A program made the translations under genes and the position numbers. DNA of 64,000 nt, taken from contig CAIQOK010000092.1 in assembly GCA_903873415.1 (NCBI GenBank), positions 29,382 through 93,381 on the forward strand. Direction: 5' to 3'. This stretch comes from an uncultured Verrucomicrobiota bacterium. GTDB lineage: Bacteria > Verrucomicrobiota > Verrucomicrobiia > Limisphaerales > CAIQOK01. Shown here piece by piece: positions 34,600-43,328 of the stretch (positions within the stretch are counted from its first letter, which is position 1; the number at the start of each line of letters is the position of its first letter). The notes under the pieces were generated by a model. That model was not told the origin of the DNA. It worked only from the letters and a program-made list of their open reading frames with translations, and ran no database searches.

Positions 34600-36150
34600 A
34601 TGCGCCCCTTGATCCAAGAGATTGCGACCGCGCACACGCCGGAATCACTCGTCCGCCAGTTGATGGGTGAGCGGAACGTGGTGCTGTTGCGCAGCGCCTT
34701 GTTTGACTCGCCTCAGTCCCGTTACTCTTTTGTGACGGCCAACCCCGTTCTGACCTTCCGCTCCTTCGGTTCCCGCTGCGAACTGAGCCGACCCCAGAAT
34801 CCGGGGCTGGAATCGCAGACCCAATTCGGCGATCCGTGGCATCTGCTGGACAGCTTGATGTCGCGTTTTGAGGTGCTGGATGAAATCGATCTGCCCTTTC
34901 CACTCGGCGGCTGCTTCGGCTACTGGGGGTATGATCTCAAGAACTTCAGCGAACCCAAACTGCCGCGCCGGGCGATCAACGACTTGGAGCTGCCCGATTG
35001 CTGCGTGGGCTTTTACGACAGCCTCGTCGTCTATGACCACCGCCTCGGCAAGGTATGCATCGTCTCCACCGGCCTGAACTCTGAAGGTTCCCCCAGCGAG
35101 AGCCGCGCAATCTCTCAGCTCGAATTTTGGAAATCCCGGCTGATCAGCCAGCTCGGCGCGGAGCAGACGAACCCGCTCCTGCCCGATTCAAGGCCGAATT
35201 CCACCCCCGGCCTCACCACAAACCTTGCCCAATCCGAATTCATCAGCGCCGTGCAGCGCGCCCAGTGCTATATCCGGGCCGGGGATATTTACCAGGTGAA
35301 CCTCTCGCAACGGTTGACGGCTGAAGTCTGGCAGACACCCGCAGCCGCGGCCGGCCCGGTGGGTGGGGCGGGCTGTTCCGCCCCGGTTTTCGGCTGGGAT
35401 TTTTTCCAGCGGCTGGAGGCCGTTTCGCCCGCCCCGTTTTCCGCCTTCCTCGATTGTGACGCCGGAGAACAGCACTGTGCCTTTCAAGTCGCATCCTCCT
35501 CTCCCGAACAATTCTTGCGCCTGAGCGGCTCGCATATTGTCACCCGGCCTATCAAAGGCACCCGGCCCAGGGACGCCGATCCGATCCGGGACAGCCAACT
35601 GGCCCGCGAGTTGCAAACCAGCCCGAAGGAACTGGCCGAACTGGTCATGATCACCGACCTGCTGCGCAACGATCTGGGCAAGATTTGTGACTTTGGAACC
35701 GTGCAGACGCCCGAACTGGCGCGTCTGGAAAAGTTCCCGCAGGTTCAGCATCTCGTTTCAACCGTCGAAGGCCGATTGCGCCCGGAGGTGACTCATTTTG
35801 CCGCTTTCGCCGCCTGCTTTCCCGGCGGCAGCATCACAGGCGCGCCGAAATTCCGGGCCATGGAAATCATCGACGAACTGGAACCGGTGTCCCGAGGACC
35901 CTACTGCGGCGCGATCGGTTACCTCGGGTTCAATCGGGAAAGCCAATTGAGCATCGCCATCCGCACGGCCGTTTGCATGGGGGAACACATTCATTTCAAT
36001 GTGGGTGCCGGGATCGTGGCCGACTCGAATCCCCAAGCCGAATACGAAGAGACGCTGGCCAAGGCTGCAGGCTTTCTGGCGGCGCTCCCAACCAGAAACA
36101 CGCAGCCAGCCGAAAACCGGGGAAAACCACTCGTTTTAAAACATTTGTGA
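34600..36150 (+). CDS. pabB: Aminodeoxychorismate synthase component I
   Basis: Converts chorismate and ammonia to 4-amino-4-deoxychorismate for folate. The 516-residue protein shows the chorismate-binding enzyme motifs DIYQVNLSQR, PIKGTRPRD (the Lys that marks PabB-type enzymes), LLRNDLGKIC, SITGAPKFRAMEII and GAIGYLGFN. PIKGT rather than PIAGT favours PabB over TrpE. A PabC-like aminotransferase that would complete the step lies at 56.4 kb. It is the end of the der-to-pabB rightward run. Confidence 0.92.
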   Translation: MRPLIQEIATAHTPESLVRQLMGERNVVLLRSALFDSPQSRYSFVTANPVLTFRSFGSRCELSRPQNPGLESQTQFGDPWHLLDSLMSRFEVLDEIDLPFPLGGCFGYWGYDLKNFSEPKLPRRAINDLELPDCCVGFYDSLVVYDHRLGKVCIVSTGLNSEGSPSESRAISQLEFWKSRLISQLGAEQTNPLLPDSRPNSTPGLTTNLAQSEFISAVQRAQCYIRAGDIYQVNLSQRLTAEVWQTPAAAAGPVGGAGCSAPVFGWDFFQRLEAVSPAPFSAFLDCDAGEQHCAFQVASSSPEQFLRLSGSHIVTRPIKGTRPRDADPIRDSQLARELQTSPKELAELVMITDLLRNDLGKICDFGTVQTPELARLEKFPQVQHLVSTVEGRLRPEVTHFAAFAACFPGGSITGAPKFRAMEIIDELEPVSRGPYCGAIGYLGFNRESQLSIAIRTAVCMGEHIHFNVGAGIVADSNPQAEYEETLAKAAGFLAALPTRNTQPAENRGKPLVLKHL

Positions 36151-36360
36151 AAGCATCTCAGGATTCACAAGTCATTGATCATCAAGCTGGCGATCTTGAG
36201 GCTCACAAAAAAGAGAGACGCGCAGCGACATTCCGCTTTGAACTCCGCACTGCGGACCGGCTAGATTTCGAACACTGGCAAGAGCTTTGTTCGAATACGG
36301 CATTTCAACCGCCTCTTTAGGGCGATGGGTTCGGTGATTAAAACGGGCGGGTAAAAAATA

Positions 36361-37761
36361 TCACGAAAGCTGGGCGCGCCAGCGGGCCAGCTGCCTGGCA
36401 ACCTCCTTCGTGCCCGGCGAGCCAACCACATTCCGTTTCGACATCGCCCGCTTCAAATCAAACACAGCCGGCGCATCGGGGCCGAAGGCATTATCCACGG
36501 ATTGCAATTGGGCGAGCGTCAACTCATTCAAGGGTTGTCCGGCTTTCTCCGCCAACCCCACCACCGCGCCGACCACATGGTGGGCCTGCCGGAAAGGCAT
36601 GCCCTTGAGCACGAGATAATCCGCCAGATCAGTGGCCAAGAGCGACGGGTCGCCGGCCGCTGTGGCGCAGGAGTCCTTGTTGACCTTTGTATGCAGCAGC
36701 AGCGCCTCCATCAACCTCGTGGTGGCCCGCACCGTATCGGCGGTGTCAAAAAGACGCTCCTTGTCCTCCTGCAAATCGCGGTTGTAAGTCATCGGCAACC
36801 CCTTGAGCAAAGTGAGCAGCGACATCAGGTTGCCGAAGACACGGCCTGTCTTACCCCGGGCCAGCTCTGCGATGTCGGGGTTTTTCTTTTGGGGCATCAG
36901 AGACGAACCGGTGGTGTAAGCGTCGGCGATCTTGATGAAATCAAACTCCGTTCCGGCCCAGAGAATCACATCTTCGGCGAGCCTTGAGAGGTGGACGGCC
37001 AGGAGCGCCGCAGCCGCGCAAAACTCGACGGCGAAATCGCGGTCGCTCACCGCGTCCATGGAGTTTTGCGTCAGCTGCGGTTTGCCTTCCGTGTCGACGA
37101 AGCCGAGCAATCGGGCGACCATCAACCGGTCGAGCGGCAGGGTTGAACCGGCGATGGCGCCGCTGCCCAGAGGGCAGACGTTAACGCGGGAATGGCAGTC
37201 CCAGAGGCGCTCGCAATCGCGTTCGAGCATTTCCACATAAGCCAGAAGATGGTGGGCGAAATAAACGGGCTGCGCCCGTTGCAGATGCGTGTAGCCGGGA
37301 ATAATGACGTCGGCGTTCTCTTGGCCGAGCGCAACCAGAGCCCGTTGCAGCGAGACGGCCTCGCCAAGCAGCGCCGTGATCTCCTCGCGCAACCAGAGCC
37401 GGACGTCCAGCGCCACCTGGTCGTTGCGCGAGCGGGCCGTGTGCAGCTTGGCACCCGCCGGCACCCGCCGGGTCAGCTCGGACTCGATATTCATGTGCAC
37501 ATCCTCGAGTTCCAGTTTCCAGACGAAAGATCCCGCCGATATCTCCGCGGCGATCTGCCTCAAACCCTTGGTGATTGCGGTCAGTTCTTTCCGCGTGAGG
37601 ATGCCAATGCTCTGAAGCATGGTGGCGTGGGCGATGGAGCCTTGGATATCGTGCCTCCAGAGCCGCCAGTCGAAGGAGATGGATTGGGTGAATTGGGCCA
37701 CATCGGCGGCAGGGCCGCCCGTGAACCGTCCGCTGCGGGAAACTGGCGAGGGCTTTTTCAT
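36361..37761 (-). CDS. argH: Argininosuccinate lyase
   Basis: Final step of arginine synthesis, splitting argininosuccinate to arginine and fumarate. The 466-residue protein carries the fumarase/aspartase signature GSSLMPQKKNPD, the N-terminal RFTGGPAADVAQFTQSI and LHTARSRNDQVA. The ATG at 37761 precedes KKPSPVSRSGRF; the frame reaches 37800 without family similarity. It converges with pabB and is divergent from the TMTC-like gene. Confidence 0.95.
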   Translation of the reverse strand: MKKPSPVSRSGRFTGGPAADVAQFTQSISFDWRLWRHDIQGSIAHATMLQSIGILTRKELTAITKGLRQIAAEISAGSFVWKLELEDVHMNIESELTRRVPAGAKLHTARSRNDQVALDVRLWLREEITALLGEAVSLQRALVALGQENADVIIPGYTHLQRAQPVYFAHHLLAYVEMLERDCERLWDCHSRVNVCPLGSGAIAGSTLPLDRLMVARLLGFVDTEGKPQLTQNSMDAVSDRDFAVEFCAAAALLAVHLSRLAEDVILWAGTEFDFIKIADAYTTGSSLMPQKKNPDIAELARGKTGRVFGNLMSLLTLLKGLPMTYNRDLQEDKERLFDTADTVRATTRLMEALLLHTKVNKDSCATAAGDPSLLATDLADYLVLKGMPFRQAHHVVGAVVGLAEKAGQPLNELTLAQLQSVDNAFGPDAPAVFDLKRAMSKRNVVGSPGTKEVARQLARWRAQLS

Positions 37762-37831
37762 TCGGTTAAACCGTTGTGAATGTGCGAAACGCCCCGGCAA
37801 AAGTCACTTCCAAACCGGCAGTGGGGATGCT

Positions 37832-39925
37832 ATGTCTGGCAAGGTACAAGAGCCGACTCTGATGAAAATAGTCATCCCTGAAACAACTGCGCGCCCCGCC
37901 TTCGCCCCCGGCAGGATTGACTTCCGGGCTGCCAGTGCCGCCCTGCTGCTGGCCGGAATTACCTTGGCGCTCTATTGGCCGAGCCGTGGTTTTCAATTCA
38001 TCAACTACGACGATTTCCAATACATCGTCACCAACCCGAACGTCCGCTCCGGCCTGACCTGGCCGGGGGTGGAATGGGCCTTCACATCGGGCTATGCGGC
38101 CAATTGGCATCCACTGACCTGGCTCTCCCATATGCTGGACGTGAGTTGTTTTGGCCTTTCGCCTGGCGGCCCTCATGTCATCAATGCGCTGCTTCATGCC
38201 GCCAATGCCTCGCTCTTATTCCTCCTCCTGCGCGACCTGACGGGTCGGCCAATGCGCAGCTTGTTCGTGGCGGGTGTCTTTGCTCTCCATCCCTTGCGGG
38301 TGGAATCGGTTGCCTGGATCGCCGAGCGGAAGGATCTGTTGAGTGCCCTGTTCGGCCTGCTGACTCTCTGGAGTTACGGACGGCAGGTGCGCTCGGGAGC
38401 TTTTTCAACAGGCCGGTTCGGGCCTTGGTCCGGCTTTACACTTGTGCTGTTTGGCTTGGGACTGATGAGCAAGCCGATGCTGGTGACCCTGCCATTCGTG
38501 TTTCTGCTGTTGGACCACTGGCCCTTGGGCCGGATACCCCGCGCTTGGAGTCTGGCGGATTTGCGGCCGCTGGTCGTGGAAAAAGCGCCCTTTTTCGCCC
38601 TGAGTTTTCTTTGCTGTCTCATCACCTATTTCGTCCAGCGCTCCGGCGGCGCCGTGCAGTCGCTGACGGATCTGAGTCTGGTCGACCGGTGCGGCAATGC
38701 CTTTGTGGCCTATGCGCGCTATCTGGGCAAACTGCTTTGGCCGATGGATCTGCTGATGCCTTATCCTCATCCCGGGCACTGGCCTCGAGTGACAGTGATT
38801 TCCGCAGTGGTGTTGATGATTGCGCTTTGCGCAGGTGCCTGGAGAGCGGGATGCAGGTGGCCGGTGGCAAGAACCGGTTGGTTTTGGTTTGTTGGCATGC
38901 TCGTGCCGGTCATCGGCCTGGTGCAGGTGGGGGACCAGTCACTGGCGGACCGCTACACCTATCTGCCGTTGATCGGTCCGGTGTTGGTGCTGGTCTGGGC
39001 GGCGGGTGCCATTGGGGACCGGTTGCGGCTGCCGCAGCGCCCGGCAGCCGCAGCCGCCCTGATCTTGCTGGTTGCGTTGGCAGGATTGACAGGTCTGCAA
39101 CTCCGCCATTGGCGCAACAGCGAAACGCTAGCCCGCCATGCGCTGGCGGCAAACCCGGAAAACTGGATGGCCCATTTCAGTCTGGCCAGGCACCTTGGCG
39201 CCACGGGACGAATCCAAGAGGCTCTGGATCATTATCGCTCGGCTCTGGCGCTCAGGCCCGGTTCAGCCGAGGTCCTCAGCGCCTTTGGCAACGCGCTGGC
39301 CGAGCAGGAACAGTATGCCCAGTCCATTCCCTATCTGGAAAAAGCCTTGCGTTTAAAACCCGACTTCGCCGAGGCTCACAGCAATCTCGGCTCCGCCCTG
39401 GCAAACTCCGGCGGCGCGGGCGCCGCAGAACACCTCATCGAAGCCCTTCGACTGGTCCCGTCGGATGCCCTCTCGCATTACCGGTTGGGGAATTATTGGG
39501 TCCGGGTTGGCAAGCCCGCCGAGGCGCTGGGCGAATACCGCCTGGCGGTGAAATTCAATGCGGGTTTTGCGGAGGCTTGGAACAACCTCGGCGTCATGCT
39601 TTTCAACCAAGGCCGGACCGATGAATCCATCGCAAGCTTTCAAGAAGTGCTCCGGGCCGACCCGGACTACAAGGGGGCGCATTTCAATCTGGCCAATGCC
39701 TTGGCCCACCGTGGGGAGTGGGAACGGGCGGCAGTCGAATATGCCGGGGAACTCCGTGCGGCCCCCGGTTTAGCCGAGGCGCATTTCGGGCTGGGTCGGG
39801 CGCTGCTCCACCTGGGACGCCGCGCCGACTCCGTAAAAGAGCTCAAGGAAACGCTGCGGCTCAACGCGGAACACGCTGCGGCAGCCGACCTTCTCCGATC
39901 CATTGATTCCGGGGCGCCAAGATAG
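37832..39925 (+). CDS. Membrane glycosyltransferase-like protein with C-terminal TPRs (TMTC-like)
   Basis: 697 residues. The first half has about ten hydrophobic segments with NYDDFQYIVTNPNVRSGL, NWHPLTWLSHMLD, LHAANASLLF and LHPLRVESVAWIAERKD, the conserved loop signatures of bacterial and eukaryotic TMTC/DUF1736-type membrane proteins, some of which are protein O-mannosyltransferases. The second half is a run of tetratricopeptide repeats (HYRSALALRPGSAEVL, AWNNLGVMLFNQGRTDESIA). Acceptor unknown. ATG at 37832 has GGGG six bases upstream; ATG at 37862 is the alternative. Confidence 0.88.
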   Translation: MSGKVQEPTLMKIVIPETTARPAFAPGRIDFRAASAALLLAGITLALYWPSRGFQFINYDDFQYIVTNPNVRSGLTWPGVEWAFTSGYAANWHPLTWLSHMLDVSCFGLSPGGPHVINALLHAANASLLFLLLRDLTGRPMRSLFVAGVFALHPLRVESVAWIAERKDLLSALFGLLTLWSYGRQVRSGAFSTGRFGPWSGFTLVLFGLGLMSKPMLVTLPFVFLLLDHWPLGRIPRAWSLADLRPLVVEKAPFFALSFLCCLITYFVQRSGGAVQSLTDLSLVDRCGNAFVAYARYLGKLLWPMDLLMPYPHPGHWPRVTVISAVVLMIALCAGAWRAGCRWPVARTGWFWFVGMLVPVIGLVQVGDQSLADRYTYLPLIGPVLVLVWAAGAIGDRLRLPQRPAAAAALILLVALAGLTGLQLRHWRNSETLARHALAANPENWMAHFSLARHLGATGRIQEALDHYRSALALRPGSAEVLSAFGNALAEQEQYAQSIPYLEKALRLKPDFAEAHSNLGSALANSGGAGAAEHLIEALRLVPSDALSHYRLGNYWVRVGKPAEALGEYRLAVKFNAGFAEAWNNLGVMLFNQGRTDESIASFQEVLRADPDYKGAHFNLANALAHRGEWERAAVEYAGELRAAPGLAEAHFGLGRALLHLGRRADSVKELKETLRLNAEHAAAADLLRSIDSGAPR

Positions 39926-39954
39926 AGGTCGGGCTGGAAACAAGCTGGAAAAGA

Positions 39955-39989
39955 AAAAACGGGTGACCTGTCGCCAGGCACCCGTTTTT
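39955..39989. terminator. Bidirectional intrinsic terminator
   Basis: AAAAACGGGTG (39955-39965) pairs with CACCCGTTTTT (39979-39989), an 11-base-pair stem; CCTG/CAGG extends it inside. The A and T runs at the two ends can serve both the rightward TMTC-like gene and the leftward rplT. Confidence 0.85.
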
Positions 39990-40011
39990 GAAAGGGTTGT
40001 GGGTGGTAATC

Positions 40012-40395
40012 TCAGGCCTTGGCCAAGGTGGCGGCGGGCTTGGCTTTGAGAGCAGCCTTGGCGACGTTGACCAGTTCGGCAAAAGCAACGCTGTCCTGAG
40101 CGGCGATATCAGACAACACCTTGCGATCCAAGGCTACCTGGGCGGCCTTGAGGCCTTCCATGAAGCGGCTGTAGGTCAGGCCGGCGGCGCGGGCCGCGGC
40201 GTTGATGCGGATCTGCCAGAGGTAGCGGAACGTGCGCTTTTTCGTGCGGCGATCGCGGTAGGCATATTGCCGGCCGTGGTCCACGGCATCGGAAGCGTAG
40301 CGATAGAGCTTGGAGCGGCGCATCCGGAAGCCTTTGGCGGCTTGGATCATTCTGGAACGGCGCTTGCGGGAGGCTGGGGCGTTGGTAACTCGCAT
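40012..40395 (-). CDS. rplT: 50S ribosomal protein L20
   Basis: 127 residues: MRVTNAPASRKRRSRMIQAAKG, then RRSKLYRYASDAVDHG and RTFRYLWQIRINAAARAAGL, all standard L20. The C-terminal tail is Ala/Lys-rich. It follows rpmI by 39 bases and is followed by the terminator at 39955. Confidence 0.98.
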   Translation of the reverse strand: MRVTNAPASRKRRSRMIQAAKGFRMRRSKLYRYASDAVDHGRQYAYRDRRTKKRTFRYLWQIRINAAARAAGLTYSRFMEGLKAAQVALDRKVLSDIAAQDSVAFAELVNVAKAALKAKPAATLAKA

Positions 40396-40434
40396 AAGAT
40401 TTAGGTGCTGGGTGCCAGCGGATAGGGCTGGGGT

Positions 40435-40644
40435 TTAGCGGGTGAACGGGAGATTCTGCTTGATGCGGTACTCATCCGTTTTATCAACGGTAGTGAGCCC
40501 GCGCAGTGAGCGACGGCGCTTGGAATTTTTGGTTTGCGCCAGATGCCGGCGCCCCGCGCTGGAGCGCAGGACTTTTCCGCTAGCCGTGATCTTAAATCGT
40601 TTGGCTACGGACTTTTTTGTCTTGATACCTTTTGGACGTCGCAT
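40435..40644 (-). CDS. rpmI: 50S ribosomal protein L35
   Basis: 69 residues, very basic: KGIKTKKSVAKRFKITASGK, RSSAGRRHLAQTKNSKRRR. ATG at 40644 gives the usual size; the frame extends ten codons further upstream. The infC gene that normally precedes rpmI-rplT is absent; a UVR-domain gene is upstream instead. Confidence 0.96.
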   Translation of the reverse strand: MRRPKGIKTKKSVAKRFKITASGKVLRSSAGRRHLAQTKNSKRRRSLRGLTTVDKTDEYRIKQNLPFTR

Positions 40645-40720
40645 AAATTCAACTTTCTTTCGAAAAGAGCGCAAAATATAGAGAGCAGGGGGAAATCGTG
40701 CAAGTTATTATTTCAGATAT

Positions 40721-41497
40721 TTAACACGAGCCCTCAGTTTTCCCGCCCTGCATGTTGCGCAGCGCGTCCCGCACCGATGCGGCCTTCTCATAGTCCTCCC
40801 GCCCCACCGCCTCGTTGAGCGCCTGCTCCAACCGTTCCCGGGCCGGAATCGGACGATTGGCGCGGATTTCGGCGTGCCATTTCTCGAGCGACTGAACTTC
40901 CGGACTGACGGCATAGAGTTCCGGCCGGGAACATTCGCGGAAGAAGGTGAGGATTTCCTCCAAACCCTGCTCGACGAGCAGCAGGGCTGCGGAGTGATCG
41001 TTTATTTCCAACTTCCGGGCCGCGCGGGCCCGGGTGAGCATCATCAAAACCTGCGGCTGAAATTGCTGAAGCGTCCACGCCGCTTCCTGGGAGCGGGTGT
41101 GCATGGCCACAAAATTGAACAGCTTGAGGTTCCGGCCGGCGTCCACGATCACTGCGTCATAGTCGTTCAACTCCATCAGGCAAAGGCAGCGGTGATGGTA
41201 TTGGAAAGCCTCGCGCTGGAGTTTGCCGCAATCCTCCGGAAGCAGTTCGAAAAGATCATCCCGGCCCGGATTCGCCGCCACATGCTGTTGAAGGCGAAAG
41301 AAATGGTAATCCAGAAGGGACTCGTGTCCGAACGGCCGCCTGCCATCAGGCCGGCCCCGGGCATTCATCTGCAGCAGGCCCAGATCGACCCGCAACTGGA
41401 TTTTCTCCACTCCGTCCAAGCCGGTGAATTTTCTAACCACCACTTGCCCCGGCCTGTAATCCCACTTTTCCAGCAGATTTGTGATGTCAAAATCCAT
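40721..41497 (-). CDS. UVR (UvrB/UvrC) motif-containing protein
   Basis: 258 residues. The C-terminus has a UVR motif (ERLEQALNEAVGREDYEKAA), a helical hairpin that in UvrB/UvrC mediates their contact but also occurs in unrelated clamp or kinase-activator proteins. The rest is helical with no other motif recognised; DYHFFRLQQH and HHRCLCLMELNDYD look like repeat-like helices. ATG at 41497 chosen at the start of clear protein-like sequence. It lies 76 bases before rpmI on the same strand. Confidence 0.75.
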   Translation of the reverse strand: MDFDITNLLEKWDYRPGQVVVRKFTGLDGVEKIQLRVDLGLLQMNARGRPDGRRPFGHESLLDYHFFRLQQHVAANPGRDDLFELLPEDCGKLQREAFQYHHRCLCLMELNDYDAVIVDAGRNLKLFNFVAMHTRSQEAAWTLQQFQPQVLMMLTRARAARKLEINDHSAALLLVEQGLEEILTFFRECSRPELYAVSPEVQSLEKWHAEIRANRPIPARERLEQALNEAVGREDYEKAASVRDALRNMQGGKTEGSC

Positions 41498-41616
41498 CGC
41501 CAAATTATTGGCGGCACCCAAGGCCGAGTCAATATTTCGGGAGCCGGCGGAGGGGAAAAAATACGGAGACGCTGCGCGGACTTGTGTTGAGGCCGGGTTT
41601 CGGCGAAAACAAAACC

Positions 41617-42607
41617 ATGTTGCCACCCGCAAACCTGCTCATTCATGCCAGCCAGTTTCCCGATCGCGTTGAACGCGAGTTGCTGGCATCGCTGCGCCGG
41701 CGGCGCGTGAACCATAAATTCCACTACGACAGCATCAAACAAACCCAGAAATGGCTCGCATTGCATCAGGCCTTTTCGCCTTCCCGCCGGGATTCAGGAT
41801 GCCAAGCCATTTATGCACAGGGATTTATGGCAGCCGCTCAACGGATCCGCTCCGGGGGGATCCACCTCATCGGGCTGGGCTGCGGCGGGGGGCAGAAGGA
41901 CACCCGGCTGCTGAAGCTATTACAAGAGCGCGGGTCGGAGACCTCCTACACGCCGTGCGACGTGAGCACAGCCATGGTTCTGGTGGCGCGTCAAACCGCC
42001 CTGAGCGTGCTGCCCCACGAACGCTGTTTTCCACTGGTTTGCGACCTGGCAAGCACCCCGGATTTGGCCGGGGGTGCTTGACACCCTATCCCCGCCCCAT
42101 TCGGCCAGAATAGTGACTTTTTTCGGCATGATCCCCAATTTCGAACCCCGAACGGTGGTGTCCAAGCTCGCCGGGTTGCTACGACCGGGTGACCAACTGC
42201 TCTTCAGCGCGAATCTGGCTCCGGGCAAAGACTACGCGGCGGGGGTCCGGCAAATCCTGCCCCAATATGACAACGAACCGACCCGGGAGTGGCTGCTCAC
42301 CTTTTTGCAGGACTTGGGTGTGGAGCGGGGCGACGGACGATTGCGCTTTGGAGTGGAGGACGGAGCCGGGAGCGGGGGGCTCAAGCGGGTGGTTGCTAAC
42401 TACGTGTTTTCCCGCGGCTGCCGGCTGGCCGTTGGAAAAAGCGTTTTCAATTTTGTCAAAGGCGACTCGATCCGGCTGTTTTTTTCCTACCGCCTCACCC
42501 CGCCGGGAGTGTGCTCGCTTCTGGGCCGGCACGGCTTGACGGTGCTGGAATCTTGGATCGCCCGGTCGGAAGAGGAGGGCGTTTTTCTTGCCGAACGTAA
42601 TTGGTAG
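41617..42607 (+). pseudogene. EgtD-like SAM methyltransferase, frameshifted at a G5 run
   Basis: Two overlapping frames together make one protein of about 330 residues. The first (41617-42081) contains HKFHYDSIKQTQKW and the SAM site HLIGLGCGGGQKDTRLL; the second (42074-42607) continues with ARIVTFFGMIPNFEP, LLRPGDQLLFSANLAPG and ends LAERNW. Removing one G from GGGGG at 42070-42074 joins them as LAGVLDTLSPP. The domain resembles the histidine N-methyltransferase family (EgtD/Methyltransf_33), but the substrate is unknown. It may be a real frameshift, a programmed one, or an assembly error; both halves look well conserved, which argues against long decay. Confidence 0.7.
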
Positions 42608-42634
42608 GAAATTGCTTTCTGCTGCGGCCAAATT
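42606..42634 (+). repeat. Short dispersed repeat, copy 1
   Basis: AGGAAATTGCTTTCTGCTGC and the following nine bases match 60322-60350 at 25 of 29 positions. Each copy lies just after a stop codon (the methyltransferase here, pyrB there). Confidence 0.45.
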
Positions 42635-42679
42635 AAGGAACCGGCACCCGGCTCAATAAAACTTGGACGCACCGCCCGG

Positions 42680-43036
42680 CTACTTACGCACCGGGCCGGC
42701 CTTGGCAACCACCTGGGTTAGTTGCTGAACAACCTCGCCTGCGAGCTTCTTCTGCGCGTCATTGAAGCTGGGATCAGCGGAAATCTTGCTCAAGCCCTGC
42801 AGCGCCGCATCATATTGGCCGTAGCGCAAAGACATTTGCACCTGCTGCAAAACGGCCTGAAGACTGGGATTGCCGGCCGCAGTCACCTGCCGCAGGAGTT
42901 CTGGCAATTGAACCTGGACACCCTCCAGCGCCATCGCTGGCATAGTCTCGGCAACCGGCTGGCTTTTCTTGCAGCCGGCAAAGGCCAGCGAACCCACGAC
43001 CAGTGAAACGGCGAGCAAAAGGCGGTTGATTTTCAT
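42680..43036 (-). CDS. Small lipoprotein
   Basis: 118 residues. A signal peptide with lipobox LAFAGC (Cys at about 22) indicates lipid anchoring. The mature part is helical and Gln/Leu-rich (ELLRQVTAAGNPSLQAVLQQ, LAGEVVQQLTQVV), with SADPSFNDAQKKLAGE near the end. No family recognised beyond this. It converges with the methyltransferase and is divergent from apgM. Confidence 0.8.
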   Translation of the reverse strand: MKINRLLLAVSLVVGSLAFAGCKKSQPVAETMPAMALEGVQVQLPELLRQVTAAGNPSLQAVLQQVQMSLRYGQYDAALQGLSKISADPSFNDAQKKLAGEVVQQLTQVVAKAGPVRK

Positions 43037-43174
43037 AAGTTAAATGGTCTGTAGTTTTTTCCGCCGCCTCCGGCGATGGAACTGCATTTTTGCGCAACCC
43101 GGGGAGACGAATCAGAAAAAATCCTAACGCCCGACTTCGCGGAGTAAAGCCCAAAATCGGATTATGCAAGAGGC

Positions 43175-43215
43175 CCCCAATCATTAGCTAGTCACGGGCG
43201 CGCTAATGATTGGGG
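43175..43215. repeat. Perfect 14-base inverted repeat in a divergent promoter region
   Basis: CCCCAATCATTAGC (43175-43188) is exactly complementary to GCTAATGATTGGGG (43202-43215), with a 13-base loop. The right arm is followed by ATTTTCTT. It lies between the divergent lipoprotein and apgM genes, so it could be an operator, an attenuator for apgM, or a small mobile palindrome. Confidence 0.7.
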
Positions 43216-43328
43216 ATTTTCTTCGGACCTTATTCCGCCGTTGACGCCACCCTGTGCTTCGGCCCAAAATCGATGGTCTGCACGGCACCCTCTGTCCGGG
43301 CGGCCAAAAGAATTTAAATATTGAAACT

